This document shows, piece by piece, positions 1 to 7,908 of a stretch of DNA of 64,000 bases. Positions within the stretch are counted from its first letter, which is position 1; each line of letters starts with the position of its first letter. The translations under genes were made by a program, and so were the position numbers. Under the pieces are notes generated by a model. It was not told where the DNA came from, searched no databases, and saw nothing but the letters and a program-made list of their open reading frames with translations. This DNA is from Lactobacillus sp. (GTDB lineage Bacteria > Bacillota > Bacilli > Lactobacillales > Lactobacillaceae), in contig NZ_JAAVAU010000023.1 of the NCBI RefSeq assembly GCF_014803895.1, positions 62,001 through 126,000 on the forward strand. The letters run 5' to 3'.

Positions 1-284
1 AATAAAGATGGTCTCTTATGGCGACCACCACCACGACGACCACCACCCATATTCATTCTAGGATTTTGATTTTGGTTATCTGAATTTTGATTGCTGGAAT
101 TAAAGGCATTAAACAAATCATCAAAGTTACCAAAAAATTCATTATTATTCATATTATTTTGTCCTTGTAAATTTTGTAATTCTTGATAGCAATTTTGACA
201 TAAAGAAATTTCGCGGGTTTGTCCATTAATATTAGTATGTAAATGAATGGAAGCAGGCCGCTCATGACAGTTATCACATAGCAT
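1..284 (-). CDS. clpE: ATP-dependent Clp protease ATPase subunit ClpE (5' part only)
   Basis: Only the N-terminal 94 residues lie in the window; the gene runs off the left edge. The protein starts MLCDNCHERPASIHLH and a second CQNC pair follows about 25 residues later. This CxxC...CxxC zinc finger marks ClpE among HSP100 ATPases. An Asn/Gln-rich linker and a Gly/Arg-rich stretch come next. ClpE unfolds damaged proteins and feeds them to ClpP, which is encoded at 48083-48667. The start is supported by a GGAGG ribosome site about 7 bases upstream. The promoter is overlapped by a CIRCE element (344-370), so HrcA control is expected. The ATPase modules are outside the window, so the identity rests on the N-terminus. 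Confidence 0.85.
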   Translation of the reverse strand, partial: MLCDNCHERPASIHLHTNINGQTREISLCQNCYQELQNLQGQNNMNNNEFFGNFDDLFNAFNSSNQNSDNQNQNPRMNMGGGRRGGGRHKRPSL

Positions 285-333
285 TTGGAAGACCTCCGTT
301 TCCCCTATAATGAGATTAATAAATACTGAGACT

Positions 334-363
334 ATTGTAATAGTTAGCACTCAATATAGTCAA
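334..363 (-). promoter_or_regulatory. clpE promoter
   Basis: Read on the minus strand: -35 TTGACT (358-363), 18-base spacer, -10 TACAAT (334-339). The CIRCE arms cover the -35 and most of the spacer. Confidence 0.65.
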
Positions 364-370
364 GTGCTAA
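344..370 (-). promoter_or_regulatory. CIRCE operator (HrcA site) of clpE
   Basis: TTAGCACTC, a 9-base spacer, then AAGTGCTAA. This is the CIRCE inverted repeat with one mismatch in 18 arm positions. It overlaps the -35 and spacer of the clpE promoter, which suits repression by HrcA. Confidence 0.85.
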
Positions 371-409
371 AGATTAAAACTTACTTTTCGTAAGAAAAAC
401 TTAATTTTT

Positions 410-438
410 TTGCAAATAAATCATTAAATTTTTAGAAT
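410..438 (+). promoter_or_regulatory. Promoter of the 60-residue gene
   Basis: TTGCAA (410-415), 17-base spacer, TAGAAT (433-438), ending about 30 bases before the ATG at 471. It supports the small gene being real and separately transcribed. Confidence 0.55.
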
Positions 439-470
439 GAGTAGTGAAATAAATTTTGAAAGGTAAAATA

Positions 471-653
471 ATGGATTACGAACAAATACTGAATGATTTG
501 GTAGAAGGAAAAATTAAAGAATACAAAGTTGATACAACAAATGCTTTTGAGTTTCAAAAAGCATTACGTCAATTTGGTAAAAGACAAGATATTACCGGTG
601 TAGCTCAAAGAGGTGGTAGTATAATATATAAAGTAGTGGGCGGTGACAAATAA
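471..653 (+). CDS. Small hypothetical protein, 60 residues
   Basis: I do not recognise a characterised family. The ATG at 471 (MDYEQILNDL) is preceded by GAAAGG at a fitting distance and by a good promoter at 410-438. An in-frame TTG at 456 overlaps that ribosome site and is less likely. The protein is charged and soluble, with no membrane segment or signal peptide; a predicted helical first half (EQILNDLVEGKIKEYKV) is followed by a QKALRQFG segment and a Gly-rich end. It sits alone between divergent clpE and ptsH. It could be a small stress or PTS-linked protein, but nothing in the sequence shows a function. Confidence 0.6.
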   Translation: MDYEQILNDLVEGKIKEYKVDTTNAFEFQKALRQFGKRQDITGVAQRGGSIIYKVVGGDK

Positions 654-664
654 TTTTATAATTT

Positions 665-680
665 TTGAAAACCATTACAT
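665..680 (+). promoter_or_regulatory. cre-like site upstream of ptsH
   Basis: TTGAAAACCATTACAT matches the CcpA consensus WTGNAARCGNWWWCAW at all positions except one (C for the central G). It lies just upstream of the presumed ptsH promoter, a position that in other genes can mean activation rather than repression. This is inference from a degenerate motif. Confidence 0.35.
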
Positions 681-683
681 TAC

Positions 684-712
684 TGTTGTTTTAACATCAA
701 AAAAATGATAAT
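684..712 (+). promoter_or_regulatory. Candidate ptsHI promoter
   Basis: GATAAT (707-712) is a good -10. The best -35 at standard spacing, CTGTTG (684-689), is weak, so the assignment is tentative. Confidence 0.35.
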
Positions 713-770
713 CTAATAAACGAATGGGATTTAGCTCCCAGTTAATTTTGATTTTAAAGGAGATCCAAAA

Positions 771-1037
771 ATGGAAAAACGTGAATTTCATATTATTGCA
801 GAAACTGGTATCCATGCACGTCCAGCAACTTTATTAGTACAAGCTGCTTCAAAGTTCGGTTCAGACGTTAACTTGGAATACAATGGCAAGTCTGTAAACT
901 TGAAGTCAATCATGGGTGTTATGTCTTTAGGTGTTGGCCAAGGTGCTGATGTAACTATCACTGCTGAAGGTGATGACGAAAAGGAAGCAATTGAAGCAAT
1001 TGCTGATACAATGAAAAAGGAAGGCTTAGCTGAATAA
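771..1037 (+). CDS. ptsH: Phosphocarrier protein HPr
   Basis: HPr carries phosphate from Enzyme I to the sugar-specific EIIA proteins in the cytoplasm. The 88-residue length is normal. The catalytic His15 lies in GIHARPAT, and the regulatory Ser46 lies in [11 protein letters not shown]; Ser46 is phosphorylated by HPr kinase, whose gene is also in this window (33601-34563). P-Ser-HPr is the CcpA co-repressor. A strong AAAGGAGAT ribosome site precedes the ATG. The gene overlaps ptsI by one base (TAATG), so the two are co-translated. A cre-like site lies upstream. Confidence 0.97.
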   Translation: MEKREFHIIAETGIHARPATLLVQAASKFGSDVNLEYNGKSVNLKSIMGVMSLGVGQGADVTITAEGDDEKEAIEAIADTMKKEGLAE

Positions 1038-2776
1038 TGACGAAAACTTTAAAAGGTATTGCAGCCAGCGACGGTATTGCTGTTGCACCAGCCTACCTTT
1101 TGGTAGAACCTGACCTTTCGTTTTCAAAAGATTCAGTTAGCGATGTTGATTCAGAAGTTGCTCGTTTTAAGAAGGCAGTTGAAGAATCAACTAAAGAACT
1201 TGAACAAGTTCGTGATAAAGCTAAGGAAAATTTAGGTGAGGATGAAGCACAAGTCTTCGATGCTCACCTTTTATTCTTAAGCGACCCAGAATTTACTGGG
1301 GCTATTGAACAAGAAATCAAAGATCAAAAAATTAATGCTGAAGCTGCATTAGATGAAACTGCTCAAAAGTATATTGCTATTTTTGAAGGTATGACTGATA
1401 ATGCATACATGCAAGAACGTGCTGCCGATGTGCGTGATGTTTCTAAACGTATTATGGCACACTTACTTGGTGTATCTCTTCCAGACCCAGCTACTATTGA
1501 TCATGAAGTTGTTGTAATTGCTCATGATTTAACTCCTAGTGATACTGCTCAACTTAATAAAAAGTATGTTAAGGGTTTTATTACTGATATTGGTGGTAGA
1601 ACTGCTCACTCAGCAATTATGGCTCGCTCCTTAGAAATTCCTGCAGTTGTTGGTACTAATACAATTACTGAAGATATTGCAGCAGGACAAATGGTTATTG
1701 CTGATGGATTAGACGGTAATGTAATTATTGAACCGACTGAAGCTCAAATTAAGGAGTACAATGAAAAGGGAGAAGCCTTTGCTAAGCAAAAGGCTGAATG
1801 GCAAAAGTTAAAGAATGAACCTTCAGTGACTGCTGACGGTAAGCACTTTACTATTGCAGCTAATATTGGTACTCCAAGTGATATGACAGGTGTAAAGGAA
1901 AACGGTGCTGAAGCTATAGGTCTTTACAGAACTGAGTTCTTATACATGGATTCTTCTGACTTCCCAACCGAAGATGAACAATTTAAGGCTTATAAGGAAG
2001 TTATCGAAGGCATGGATGGTAAGCAAACTATCATCAGAACTATGGATATCGGTGGGGATAAACACCTTGATTATTGGGAATTACCTGATGAAATGAATCC
2101 ATTTTTAGGTGTTCGTGCTATCCGTCTTTCACTTCAAAATAAAGAAATTTTCCGTACACAGTTAAGAGCACTTCTACGTGCCTCTGCTTATGGTCCACTT
2201 GGAATTATGTTCCCAATGATTGGTACTCTGGGTGAATTACGTAAGGCAAAGAAAATTTTAGCAGAAGAAAAGGCAGAATTAACCGAAAAAGGCGTTAAGA
2301 TTGGTGAAGATTTACAAGTTGGTATGATGATTGAAGTACCTGCAGCTGCAGTACTTGCTGATCAATTTGCTAAAGAAGTTGACTTCTTCTCAATTGGTAC
2401 TAACGACTTAATTCAATATACTATGGCTGCTGACCGTGGTAATGATGGTCTTTCTTACCTTTATCAACCATATAACCCATCCGTATTACGCTTAATTAAG
2501 CATACTATTGACGGTGCCCATGAAAATGGAATTTGGGTTGGTATGTGTGGTGAAGCTGCTGGTGATGATATCATGTTCCCAATTTTACTTTCAATGGGAC
2601 TTGATGAATATTCAATGAGTGCAACTTCAATTTTACGTATCAGAAGTTTGATGAAGAAGATCAATACCAAAGCTATCAAAGAATTAGCTAATGAAGCATG
2701 TTATGTTTCTGAAACTTTTGAAGATAATGAAAAGCTTGTTAAAGAAACTTTGAAGAAGCTTGGTATTGAAGCTTAG
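1037..2776 (+). CDS. ptsI: PTS Enzyme I (phosphoenolpyruvate-protein phosphotransferase)
   Basis: Enzyme I takes phosphate from PEP and passes it to HPr, the first step of all PTS sugar uptake. The 579-residue length is typical. Domains in order: N-terminal HPr-binding and phospho-His domain, with the active His191 in [17 protein letters not shown]; then the PEP-binding TIM barrel with [17 protein letters not shown] and the catalytic Cys near residue 504 in GMCGEAAGD. The ATG overlaps the ptsH stop codon by one base. A strong terminator follows at once, so ptsHI is a two-gene operon. Confidence 0.97.
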   Translation: MTKTLKGIAASDGIAVAPAYLLVEPDLSFSKDSVSDVDSEVARFKKAVEESTKELEQVRDKAKENLGEDEAQVFDAHLLFLSDPEFTGAIEQEIKDQKINAEAALDETAQKYIAIFEGMTDNAYMQERAADVRDVSKRIMAHLLGVSLPDPATIDHEVVVIAHDLTPSDTAQLNKKYVKGFITDIGGRTAHSAIMARSLEIPAVVGTNTITEDIAAGQMVIADGLDGNVIIEPTEAQIKEYNEKGEAFAKQKAEWQKLKNEPSVTADGKHFTIAANIGTPSDMTGVKENGAEAIGLYRTEFLYMDSSDFPTEDEQFKAYKEVIEGMDGKQTIIRTMDIGGDKHLDYWELPDEMNPFLGVRAIRLSLQNKEIFRTQLRALLRASAYGPLGIMFPMIGTLGELRKAKKILAEEKAELTEKGVKIGEDLQVGMMIEVPAAAVLADQFAKEVDFFSIGTNDLIQYTMAADRGNDGLSYLYQPYNPSVLRLIKHTIDGAHENGIWVGMCGEAAGDDIMFPILLSMGLDEYSMSATSILRIRSLMKKINTKAIKELANEACYVSETFEDNEKLVKETLKKLGIEA

Positions 2777-2780
2777 TTCT

Positions 2781-2812
2781 AAAAAGAGAGCACGTGGGTG
2801 TTCTCTTTTTTT
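2781..2812 (+). terminator. ptsHI terminator
   Basis: A 13-base-pair stem (AAAAAGAGAGCAC with GTGTTCTCTTTTT) and a four-base loop, followed by a T-run, begins five bases after the ptsI stop. Confidence 0.9.
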
Positions 2813-2904
2813 GTAATTATTTATAAATTATTTCCAAAAATTCACAGTTTATTCATGATTGGCTGTTAAAGTATAGATAGTTAAGAAATAAAAGAAAAAA
2901 TATA

Positions 2905-2932
2905 TTGAACTTATTTTAAGTAAGTATATAAT
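2905..2932 (+). promoter_or_regulatory. spx promoter
   Basis: TTGAAC (2905-2910), 16-base spacer, perfect TATAAT (2927-2932), about 50 bases before the start codon. Confidence 0.65.
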
Positions 2933-2982
2933 AGATTTATATTATGTAGTTAATAGCTATAAATAAAAGGAGCTGGATTTCA

Positions 2983-3381
2983 TTGGTAAATTTATATACA
3001 TCACCTAGTTGTACTTCATGTCGTAAGGCAAAAGCTTGGTTGAATGAGCACGATATTCCTTTCAAGGAAAGAAATATTTTTGCAAATCCACTATCAAAAG
3101 ATGAAATTCTACAAATTCTTCGAATGACTGAAAATGGTACTGAAGAAATTATTTCTACGAGATCACGTACTTTCCAAAGTTTAAAAATTAATTTAGATGA
3201 CTTATCAATTGATCAACTTTTAGACCTTGTTGAAAAGAATCCTAGTTTACTTCGTCGTCCTATTATGATGGATGATCGTCGTCTTCAAGTAGGTTACAAT
3301 GAAGATGAAATTAGAAGATTCTTACCTAGAAAAGTTCGTCGTTTAGAATTAGAACAAGCACAAGCAATGATAAGCATGTAA
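2983..3381 (+). CDS. spx: Transcriptional regulator Spx (ArsC/Spx family)
   Basis: Spx binds the alpha subunit of RNA polymerase and redirects transcription under thiol stress. The 132-residue protein has the family redox switch CTSC at residues 10-13, the [10 protein letters not shown] segment around the Arg that contacts RNA polymerase, and a [17 protein letters not shown] motif. The start is TTG, preceded by AAAGGAG. In Bacillus, Spx level is set by ClpXP and the adaptor YjbH; genes for a YjbH-like adaptor (5089-5700), MecA (3490-4146) and ClpP are all in this window. It has its own promoter and terminator. Confidence 0.92.
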   Translation: MVNLYTSPSCTSCRKAKAWLNEHDIPFKERNIFANPLSKDEILQILRMTENGTEEIISTRSRTFQSLKINLDDLSIDQLLDLVEKNPSLLRRPIMMDDRRLQVGYNEDEIRRFLPRKVRRLELEQAQAMISM

Positions 3382-3399
3382 GCTAGTAATTATTTTGTC

Positions 3400-3431
3400 A
3401 AAAACGTTAGTCTTAGTGACTGACGTTTTTG
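3400..3431 (+). terminator. spx terminator
   Basis: The stem AAAAACGTTAGTC pairs with GACTGACGTTTTT (one G-U pair) and ends in a T-run. Confidence 0.85.
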
Positions 3432-3456
3432 TTTATTTTTATAAATAAGGTACAAT
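3429..3456 (+). promoter_or_regulatory. mecA promoter
   Basis: TTGTTT (3429-3434), 16-base spacer, TACAAT (3451-3456). The -35 is made from the T-run of the spx terminator. Confidence 0.5.
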
Positions 3457-3489
3457 AGAGATAATATTAAAGACTTCGAGGTGAATGAA

Positions 3490-4146
3490 ATGCAAGTACA
3501 TCGTATTAGTAAGAATACTATCCGGGTAACTATGGATGCTGATGAATTAAAAGAACGTGGAATTACTATGTTGGATTTACTTGGTAATAAAAGTCAAATT
3601 CAGCATTTCTTCTATGATATTTTAGGCGAAGTCGATACCGACCATACTTTTGCTAAAAATGATCCAGTAACGTTTCAGGTGATGCCAAGTAGCTCGGGTT
3701 TAGAATTACTGATTTCTAAAGTTCCAGATGATCAAGATGAGGGAGATAATTCTCAACAAGATCAATTACGGCAATTGTTAGAAGGCTTAGGTCAAGATGC
3801 ATCGAATGATGAAATAAATAACCAACAACCTAAGAATTCAACTGAAGAGGTCATAGATAGCCGTAGAATTTTTAAGATTAAAAATATTGATTTGGTTATT
3901 GGATTGGCTGATAGTTTGAAGGTAGATGGTTTAGCATCTAGTTTATATGTATATCGGCATAATTACTATTTGGATTTAGCATTTTTAGACCATGGTTTAG
4001 TAGAAATGACGCCAAGTGATGCTTGGGTAATTGCTAATGAATTTGGTACTGGGATGACTGAAAAAAAATTTCGTAGAATCAAAAATCAAGCTAAATGTTT
4101 AATTATGCAAGATGCATTAGGTAATTTAAGACATTATTTTGACTAA
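3490..4146 (+). CDS. mecA: Adaptor protein MecA
   Basis: MecA presents substrates to a Clp ATPase and represses competence in Bacillus by delivering ComK. The N-terminal substrate-binding domain starts MQVHRISKNTIRVTM and DELKERGI, a family hallmark. A Gln/Asp-rich linker (about residues 80-125) joins the C-terminal Clp-binding domain. The ATG at 3490 is preferred: GAGGTG sits 5 bases upstream, whereas an in-frame GTG at 3481 lies inside that ribosome site. The protein is 218 residues, normal for the family. Neighbours spx and coiA match the Bacillus order. A terminator separates it from coiA. Confidence 0.92.
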   Translation: MQVHRISKNTIRVTMDADELKERGITMLDLLGNKSQIQHFFYDILGEVDTDHTFAKNDPVTFQVMPSSSGLELLISKVPDDQDEGDNSQQDQLRQLLEGLGQDASNDEINNQQPKNSTEEVIDSRRIFKIKNIDLVIGLADSLKVDGLASSLYVYRHNYYLDLAFLDHGLVEMTPSDAWVIANEFGTGMTEKKFRRIKNQAKCLIMQDALGNLRHYFD

Positions 4147-4152
4147 TTAATT

Positions 4153-4184
4153 AAAAGAGTAAGTAAAAACTTACTCTTTTTTTC
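4153..4184 (+). terminator. mecA terminator
   Basis: A 12-base-pair stem (AAAAGAGTAAGT with ACTTACTCTTTT), loop AAAA, then a T-run. Confidence 0.9.
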
Positions 4185-4206
4185 GTACTGTATACTGGGT
4201 GAAAAA

Positions 4207-5070
4207 ATGTATGCAGCATTATTAAAGAAGAGATTAGTATTGGCAATCAGTGAAGCTAATTTAATTTATGAAGGGACTAAGATATTAAATTGTGAAAAAT
4301 ATTATTGTCCTAATTGTAAAAAAAGAGTGATGCTGGTTATTTCTCAAGAAAAGATGCCTTTTTTTAAACATATCAGATTAATAAAAGGAGAGGGAGAAAA
4401 AGATGAGCATCAACAAGCTAAACAATTATTGTGTGCAAGTTTAGTTGCTAATGGGATAAAAGCTGAAATGGAAGTACCTTTAGCTAACCAACAGTTACGA
4501 GCTGATATAATGGCTTTTCCTAATTTAGCCTTTGAAGTTCAATGTGCACCATTAAGTAAAGAAGAATTTCAGCATCGCCATTCAATTTATAAAAAAATTA
4601 AAGTCAAAGATGTTTGGATTGTAGGTCAGCGACACTACCTTAAAAAGAAACTTAGAAAATCACAGCGAATTTTTTTAAGATATAGCAAAATATGGGATTG
4701 GTACTACTTAGAAATTGATCCATTTAAAGAGGAAATTTATTTAAAATATCAAATTCGTCTGGAGCCGTTAAGGGATAATGTGATGTATCGTAAAAAAACT
4801 TTTTCACTAAGTGAAAATGGCCTCAAAGAATTATTTAGTTTTCGTGGAAATGGTACAGTTATTACTTATGTTGATGGTCAAAAGCAGAGAAATTACTTGA
4901 TTCGTCAATTACGACAAAAAACTAACTTAGGAAGAAAAATTGCTACATTAATGTATGAGTCGCATGTAACAATTGATGATTTTCCATCGCAAGTTTTTGA
5001 TCAGGTAAGATTACCTAATGAAAAGTTAACGGTTATAAAATTTTTACAAAATAAAAGGGATACAAGTTAA
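4207..5070 (+). CDS. coiA: Competence protein CoiA
   Basis: CoiA acts with RecA and DprA on incoming single-stranded DNA during natural transformation. The 287-residue protein shows an N-terminal CPNCKKRV cysteine pair (about residues 35-38) and a nuclease-like core with HQQAKQLL, then ADIMAFPNLAFEVQ, which fits the Asp and Glu-x-Gln of the restriction-endonuclease fold in this family. It follows mecA as in Bacillus; the pepF gene that follows coiA there is absent. GGGTGA lies upstream of the ATG. The reading frame is intact, though competence is not established for this group. Confidence 0.87.
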   Translation: MYAALLKKRLVLAISEANLIYEGTKILNCEKYYCPNCKKRVMLVISQEKMPFFKHIRLIKGEGEKDEHQQAKQLLCASLVANGIKAEMEVPLANQQLRADIMAFPNLAFEVQCAPLSKEEFQHRHSIYKKIKVKDVWIVGQRHYLKKKLRKSQRIFLRYSKIWDWYYLEIDPFKEEIYLKYQIRLEPLRDNVMYRKKTFSLSENGLKELFSFRGNGTVITYVDGQKQRNYLIRQLRQKTNLGRKIATLMYESHVTIDDFPSQVFDQVRLPNEKLTVIKFLQNKRDTS

Positions 5071-5083
5071 TGTATCCCCTTTA
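5053..5083. terminator. Bidirectional terminator between coiA and spxH
   Basis: The inverted repeat AAAAGGGATACA with TGTATCCCCTTT overlaps the coiA stop and serves the convergent minus-strand gene as well. Confidence 0.7.
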
Positions 5084-5088
5084 TATTT

Positions 5089-5700
5089 TTAAATTAGATG
5101 TAACCCACCGTGATTACACTTTTTGTCTGAAGTGTCTGATGTATTTGCTAAAGCCGTAGCCATTTTATCACGAGTAATATTGCCCTCAATCATTAAGCCG
5201 CAGTTATCGCAGTCATAATTAAAGACAAAGGTAGTGGGTGTAGTTTCAACCTGTAATTCTTTAGCGAGTTTTAAGTCTTTGTCAATAGAAAGTTGGGTAT
5301 AAGCACTTTTACGTGTTTCCAAAAATTTATCAACTGAAATATTTAAATTACTTAAAATATTTTTTACTATTTCCAAAGAATAATTCTGTTTATCATCATT
5401 AATTGCTTTTTGAAGTTGCAATAAAAATTGGCGCGCTATTTTATTACCCTTAATTAATTTTAAAGCATGATAATCTTTAATTGCATTAAAAGTATGTGAG
5501 CTGAATCTATTGAATAAATCTAAATTTTTAGTTCCTAGGTTTCTTGCACGTATATCATTGCGAATTGTATGTAAATTTGCCATTGGAACAAAATGATAAA
5601 CAACTTTATTTTTAGATTCATTAATAGCTGCAATAATTTCTTGTTCACTTTCATAACAATTAATTCCGATAGGATTTACAAAGAAAAAAACCTCATACAT
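5089..5700 (-). CDS. spxH: SpxH/YjbH-type Clp adaptor (DsbA-like fold), divergent
   Basis: In Bacillus, YjbH binds Spx and delivers it to ClpXP. This 203-residue protein has the family N-terminus MYEVFFFVNPIG and the thioredoxin-like arrangement, and it lies in the expected place between coiA and the CYTH gene. Only one Cys (C15, in NPIGINCYESE) remains of the N-terminal CxxC. Instead there is a C-terminal cluster: C164 and C167 (CDNC), C195, H197 and H201 (CNHGGLH), a possible metal site. The ATG at 5700 follows GAGGAGGAC; an in-frame TTG at 5727 lies upstream of that site and is rejected. Membership of the family is fairly sure; function as an Spx adaptor is inferred. Confidence 0.8.
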   Translation of the reverse strand: MYEVFFFVNPIGINCYESEQEIIAAINESKNKVVYHFVPMANLHTIRNDIRARNLGTKNLDLFNRFSSHTFNAIKDYHALKLIKGNKIARQFLLQLQKAINDDKQNYSLEIVKNILSNLNISVDKFLETRKSAYTQLSIDKDLKLAKELQVETTPTTFVFNYDCDNCGLMIEGNITRDKMATALANTSDTSDKKCNHGGLHLI

Positions 5701-5780
5701 ATTCTTCGTCCTCCTCTGTAATTTCAACCCTACTGTATCAAAATTGCTAAAGAATGAGAAAGGATATGCTTCATAGTTTA

Positions 5781-6404
5781 TTATTTTCTATGTTCAAAAG
5801 CGCGTTGAACTTTATTTTGATTAGTATTTTCTTTAGTAGATTTAAAGTTAAATTGCTTTTCTAATTCTGCCAACACTTCTTTAATCAAAGCAGGATTGTC
5901 ATTTTCAATTTCTAATTCATAATCTGCTAAGCCATCTTCATATAAAGTAACATCTAAAGTTAATTCACATTCTTTTGGTCCACGGATGATTAAACGATGG
6001 GTTTTGCTCCAAGTCTTTAGCTCTAAGGTATCCGCAATTCTCTTATCGAAGTGTTTTTCTAGATATTCACCAACGTCACCACCAAAACTGAAATGTTCGC
6101 CAGCTTGTGCAGCATGTACCATTTGTTCAGCTTGTGCTAATGAAAGCAAGTCATTAATTTCAACAACTTCATGATAAGTATCTTGTTTAGGATTTTGATC
6201 CTTGGTTTTAAGAGTTTGTTCAGCTCTTTCAACGAATACTCTAATTCTGACACTAGATTCATTATTTGCTAAATCAAGATCAGGGGTATCAAAGTAAAAG
6301 TTTTGTTGATTGTAGTCAGAGATTGCTGTAAAAGCTGCACTCATTTTTTCATAAGTTTCTCTGTCTAGTAGAGTTTTGGATTCAATTTCGACATTTTTTG
6401 ACAT
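5781..6404 (-). CDS. CYTH-domain protein (YjbK-like)
   Basis: CYTH proteins are triphosphate tunnel metalloenzymes that hydrolyse or bind triphosphorylated substrates. The hallmark ExExK motif is at the N-terminus (NVEIESKTLL), and further charged strands follow (SVRIRVF, TLKTKDQN, LTLDVTLYEDG, YELEIE). Length is 207 residues. A strong TAAGGAGG site precedes the ATG. It is on the minus strand, about 80 bases upstream of spxH, and could be transcribed with it. It is divergent from relQ, as yjbK is near yjbM in Bacillus. The physiological substrate is unknown; inorganic triphosphate or a nucleotide is likely. Confidence 0.85.
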   Translation of the reverse strand: MSKNVEIESKTLLDRETYEKMSAAFTAISDYNQQNFYFDTPDLDLANNESSVRIRVFVERAEQTLKTKDQNPKQDTYHEVVEINDLLSLAQAEQMVHAAQAGEHFSFGGDVGEYLEKHFDKRIADTLELKTWSKTHRLIIRGPKECELTLDVTLYEDGLADYELEIENDNPALIKEVLAELEKQFNFKSTKENTNQNKVQRAFEHRK

Positions 6405-6481
6405 AATTTTGTCCTCCTTATAATCGTCTTATCCATATTATATGTTAGAATAATTTTGTTTAAAACGGAAAGGAAAAATTG

Positions 6482-7108
6482 ATGCAAGATTGGGATTTAT
6501 TTTTATGGCCTTATCAACAAGCGGTTTCAGAGCTAAAAGTTAAATTTCGCTCTTTAAGACAAAGTTTTTTGAATAAGGGTGAGCACTCTCCAATTGAATT
6601 TGTAGTTGGACGAGTAAAAACTGTTGATTCAATTCAAGAAAAAATGCAAAGACGTGTCATTGCACCAGAAGTAATCGAAGTAGATATGCAAGACATAGCT
6701 GGTATTCGAATCATGTGTCAATTTGTTGATGATATTTATAGAGTTGTTGACTTGATTCATGAAAGACAGGATATGCAAGTAGTTGAAGAACGTGATTATA
6801 TAAAAAATGCTAAGCCGTCAGGTTATCGTTCTTACCACATGGTAATTGAATATTCTATTTTTCTACCTGAAGGTCCTAAAAAAATTATTGCAGAAATTCA
6901 AATTAGGACATTGGCAATGAATTTTTGGGCCACGGTTGAACATACCTTGAATTATAAATATCAAGGTAAGTATCCCGATGATATTTCTAAACGTTTAAAA
7001 TCTACAGCTGAAGCAGCTTATAAGTTAGATGAAGAAATGTCGTCAATTAAAGATGAAGTTCAAGAAGCACAAAAAATTTTTACTAAGACAAAAGGAAAAG
7101 AACAATGA
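6482..7108 (+). CDS. relQ: Small alarmone synthetase RelQ (GTP pyrophosphokinase)
   Basis: RelQ makes (p)ppGpp from ATP and GDP or GTP without a ribosome or a hydrolase domain. The 208-residue protein carries only the synthetase core: RVKTVDSIQEKM, the IAGIRIMCQFVDDIY segment, KPSGYRSYHMVIEY, and AEIQIRTLAMNFWATVEHTLNYKY with the catalytic Glu/Gln region. The ATG at 6482 is 7 bases after AAGGA; an in-frame TTG directly before it is less likely. The stop overlaps the nadK start by four bases (ATGA), so the two are translationally coupled, linking the alarmone, NADP and rRNA-modification genes. Confidence 0.93.
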   Translation: MQDWDLFLWPYQQAVSELKVKFRSLRQSFLNKGEHSPIEFVVGRVKTVDSIQEKMQRRVIAPEVIEVDMQDIAGIRIMCQFVDDIYRVVDLIHERQDMQVVEERDYIKNAKPSGYRSYHMVIEYSIFLPEGPKKIIAEIQIRTLAMNFWATVEHTLNYKYQGKYPDDISKRLKSTAEAAYKLDEEMSSIKDEVQEAQKIFTKTKGKEQ

Positions 7109-7908
7109 AAGTAGCAATTGTTGCTAATGATCGAGTAGAGACTCAAGCAGTAGTTAAAAATTTAGAAAAGATGCTTGCTGCTAAAAAAATTGAAATTGAT
7201 CCAGAAAATCCAGATGTTGTAATTACTGTTGGTGGTGATGGTACATTATTATCAGCTTTTCATAAATATGTAAATATTGTAGATAAAGTAAGATTTTTAG
7301 GAGTTCACACTGGACACTTAGGTTTTTATACAGATTGGCGTAATTTTGAAATTGGTAAATTAGTAGATAATTTAACTAAAAAGCAACCCTCTACGGCTTC
7401 TTATCCGTTGTTGGAATTAATGATTACCACTGGTGATGGAGAAAAGACAAAATTTTTGGCTCTAAATGAGGCTACAATTAAGCGAGTCTCTAAAACTTTA
7501 ACAGCTGATGTATATATTAGAGATCAATTTTTTGAAAGTTTTAAAGGAGATGGATTATGTGTTTCAACTCCGACAGGTTCAACAGCCTATAGTAAATCTT
7601 TAGGTGGAGCTGTTATTCATCCTAGATTAAAAGCACTTCAAATGACTGAAATTGCGTCGATTAATAATCGTGTATTTAGAACACTTTCTTCACCGATTGT
7701 AATTGCACCAGATGAATGGATTACTCTCAAACCTGAAGCTGGCGGTCATTATGTTGTAACTTATGATGGTTATAAATTTAATCATAAGCATATTCAAAAA
7801 ATTGAGTATCGTATTTCTCAACATGTAATTAGGTTTGATAAATATCAACACACTCACTTTTGGAATAGAGTAGAAGATGCCTTCATTGGCCACGATAAAG
7901 AAGTATGA
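7105..7908 (+). CDS. nadK: NAD kinase
   Basis: This enzyme phosphorylates NAD to NADP using ATP or polyphosphate. The 267-residue protein has the diagnostic TVGGDGTLLSAFH motif (about residues 41-52), the LNEATIKR segment, and STPTGSTAYSKSLGG, which forms the nucleotide pocket. The start overlaps relQ by four bases and the end overlaps rluD by four, so relQ-nadK-rluD form one tightly coupled operon with the same order as yjbM-yjbN-yjbO in Bacillus. Confidence 0.95.
   Translation: MKVAIVANDRVETQAVVKNLEKMLAAKKIEIDPENPDVVITVGGDGTLLSAFHKYVNIVDKVRFLGVHTGHLGFYTDWRNFEIGKLVDNLTKKQPSTASYPLLELMITTGDGEKTKFLALNEATIKRVSKTLTADVYIRDQFFESFKGDGLCVSTPTGSTAYSKSLGGAVIHPRLKALQMTEIASINNRVFRTLSSPIVIAPDEWITLKPEAGGHYVVTYDGYKFNHKHIQKIEYRISQHVIRFDKYQHTHFWNRVEDAFIGHDKEV

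Noticed and set aside
2464..2679. Minus-strand 71-residue open frame inside ptsI
   Set aside because: It is antisense to a highly conserved coding region, has no ribosome site, and its composition follows from the complementary codons. The same holds for the other antisense frames in recA, uvrA, pgk and elsewhere.
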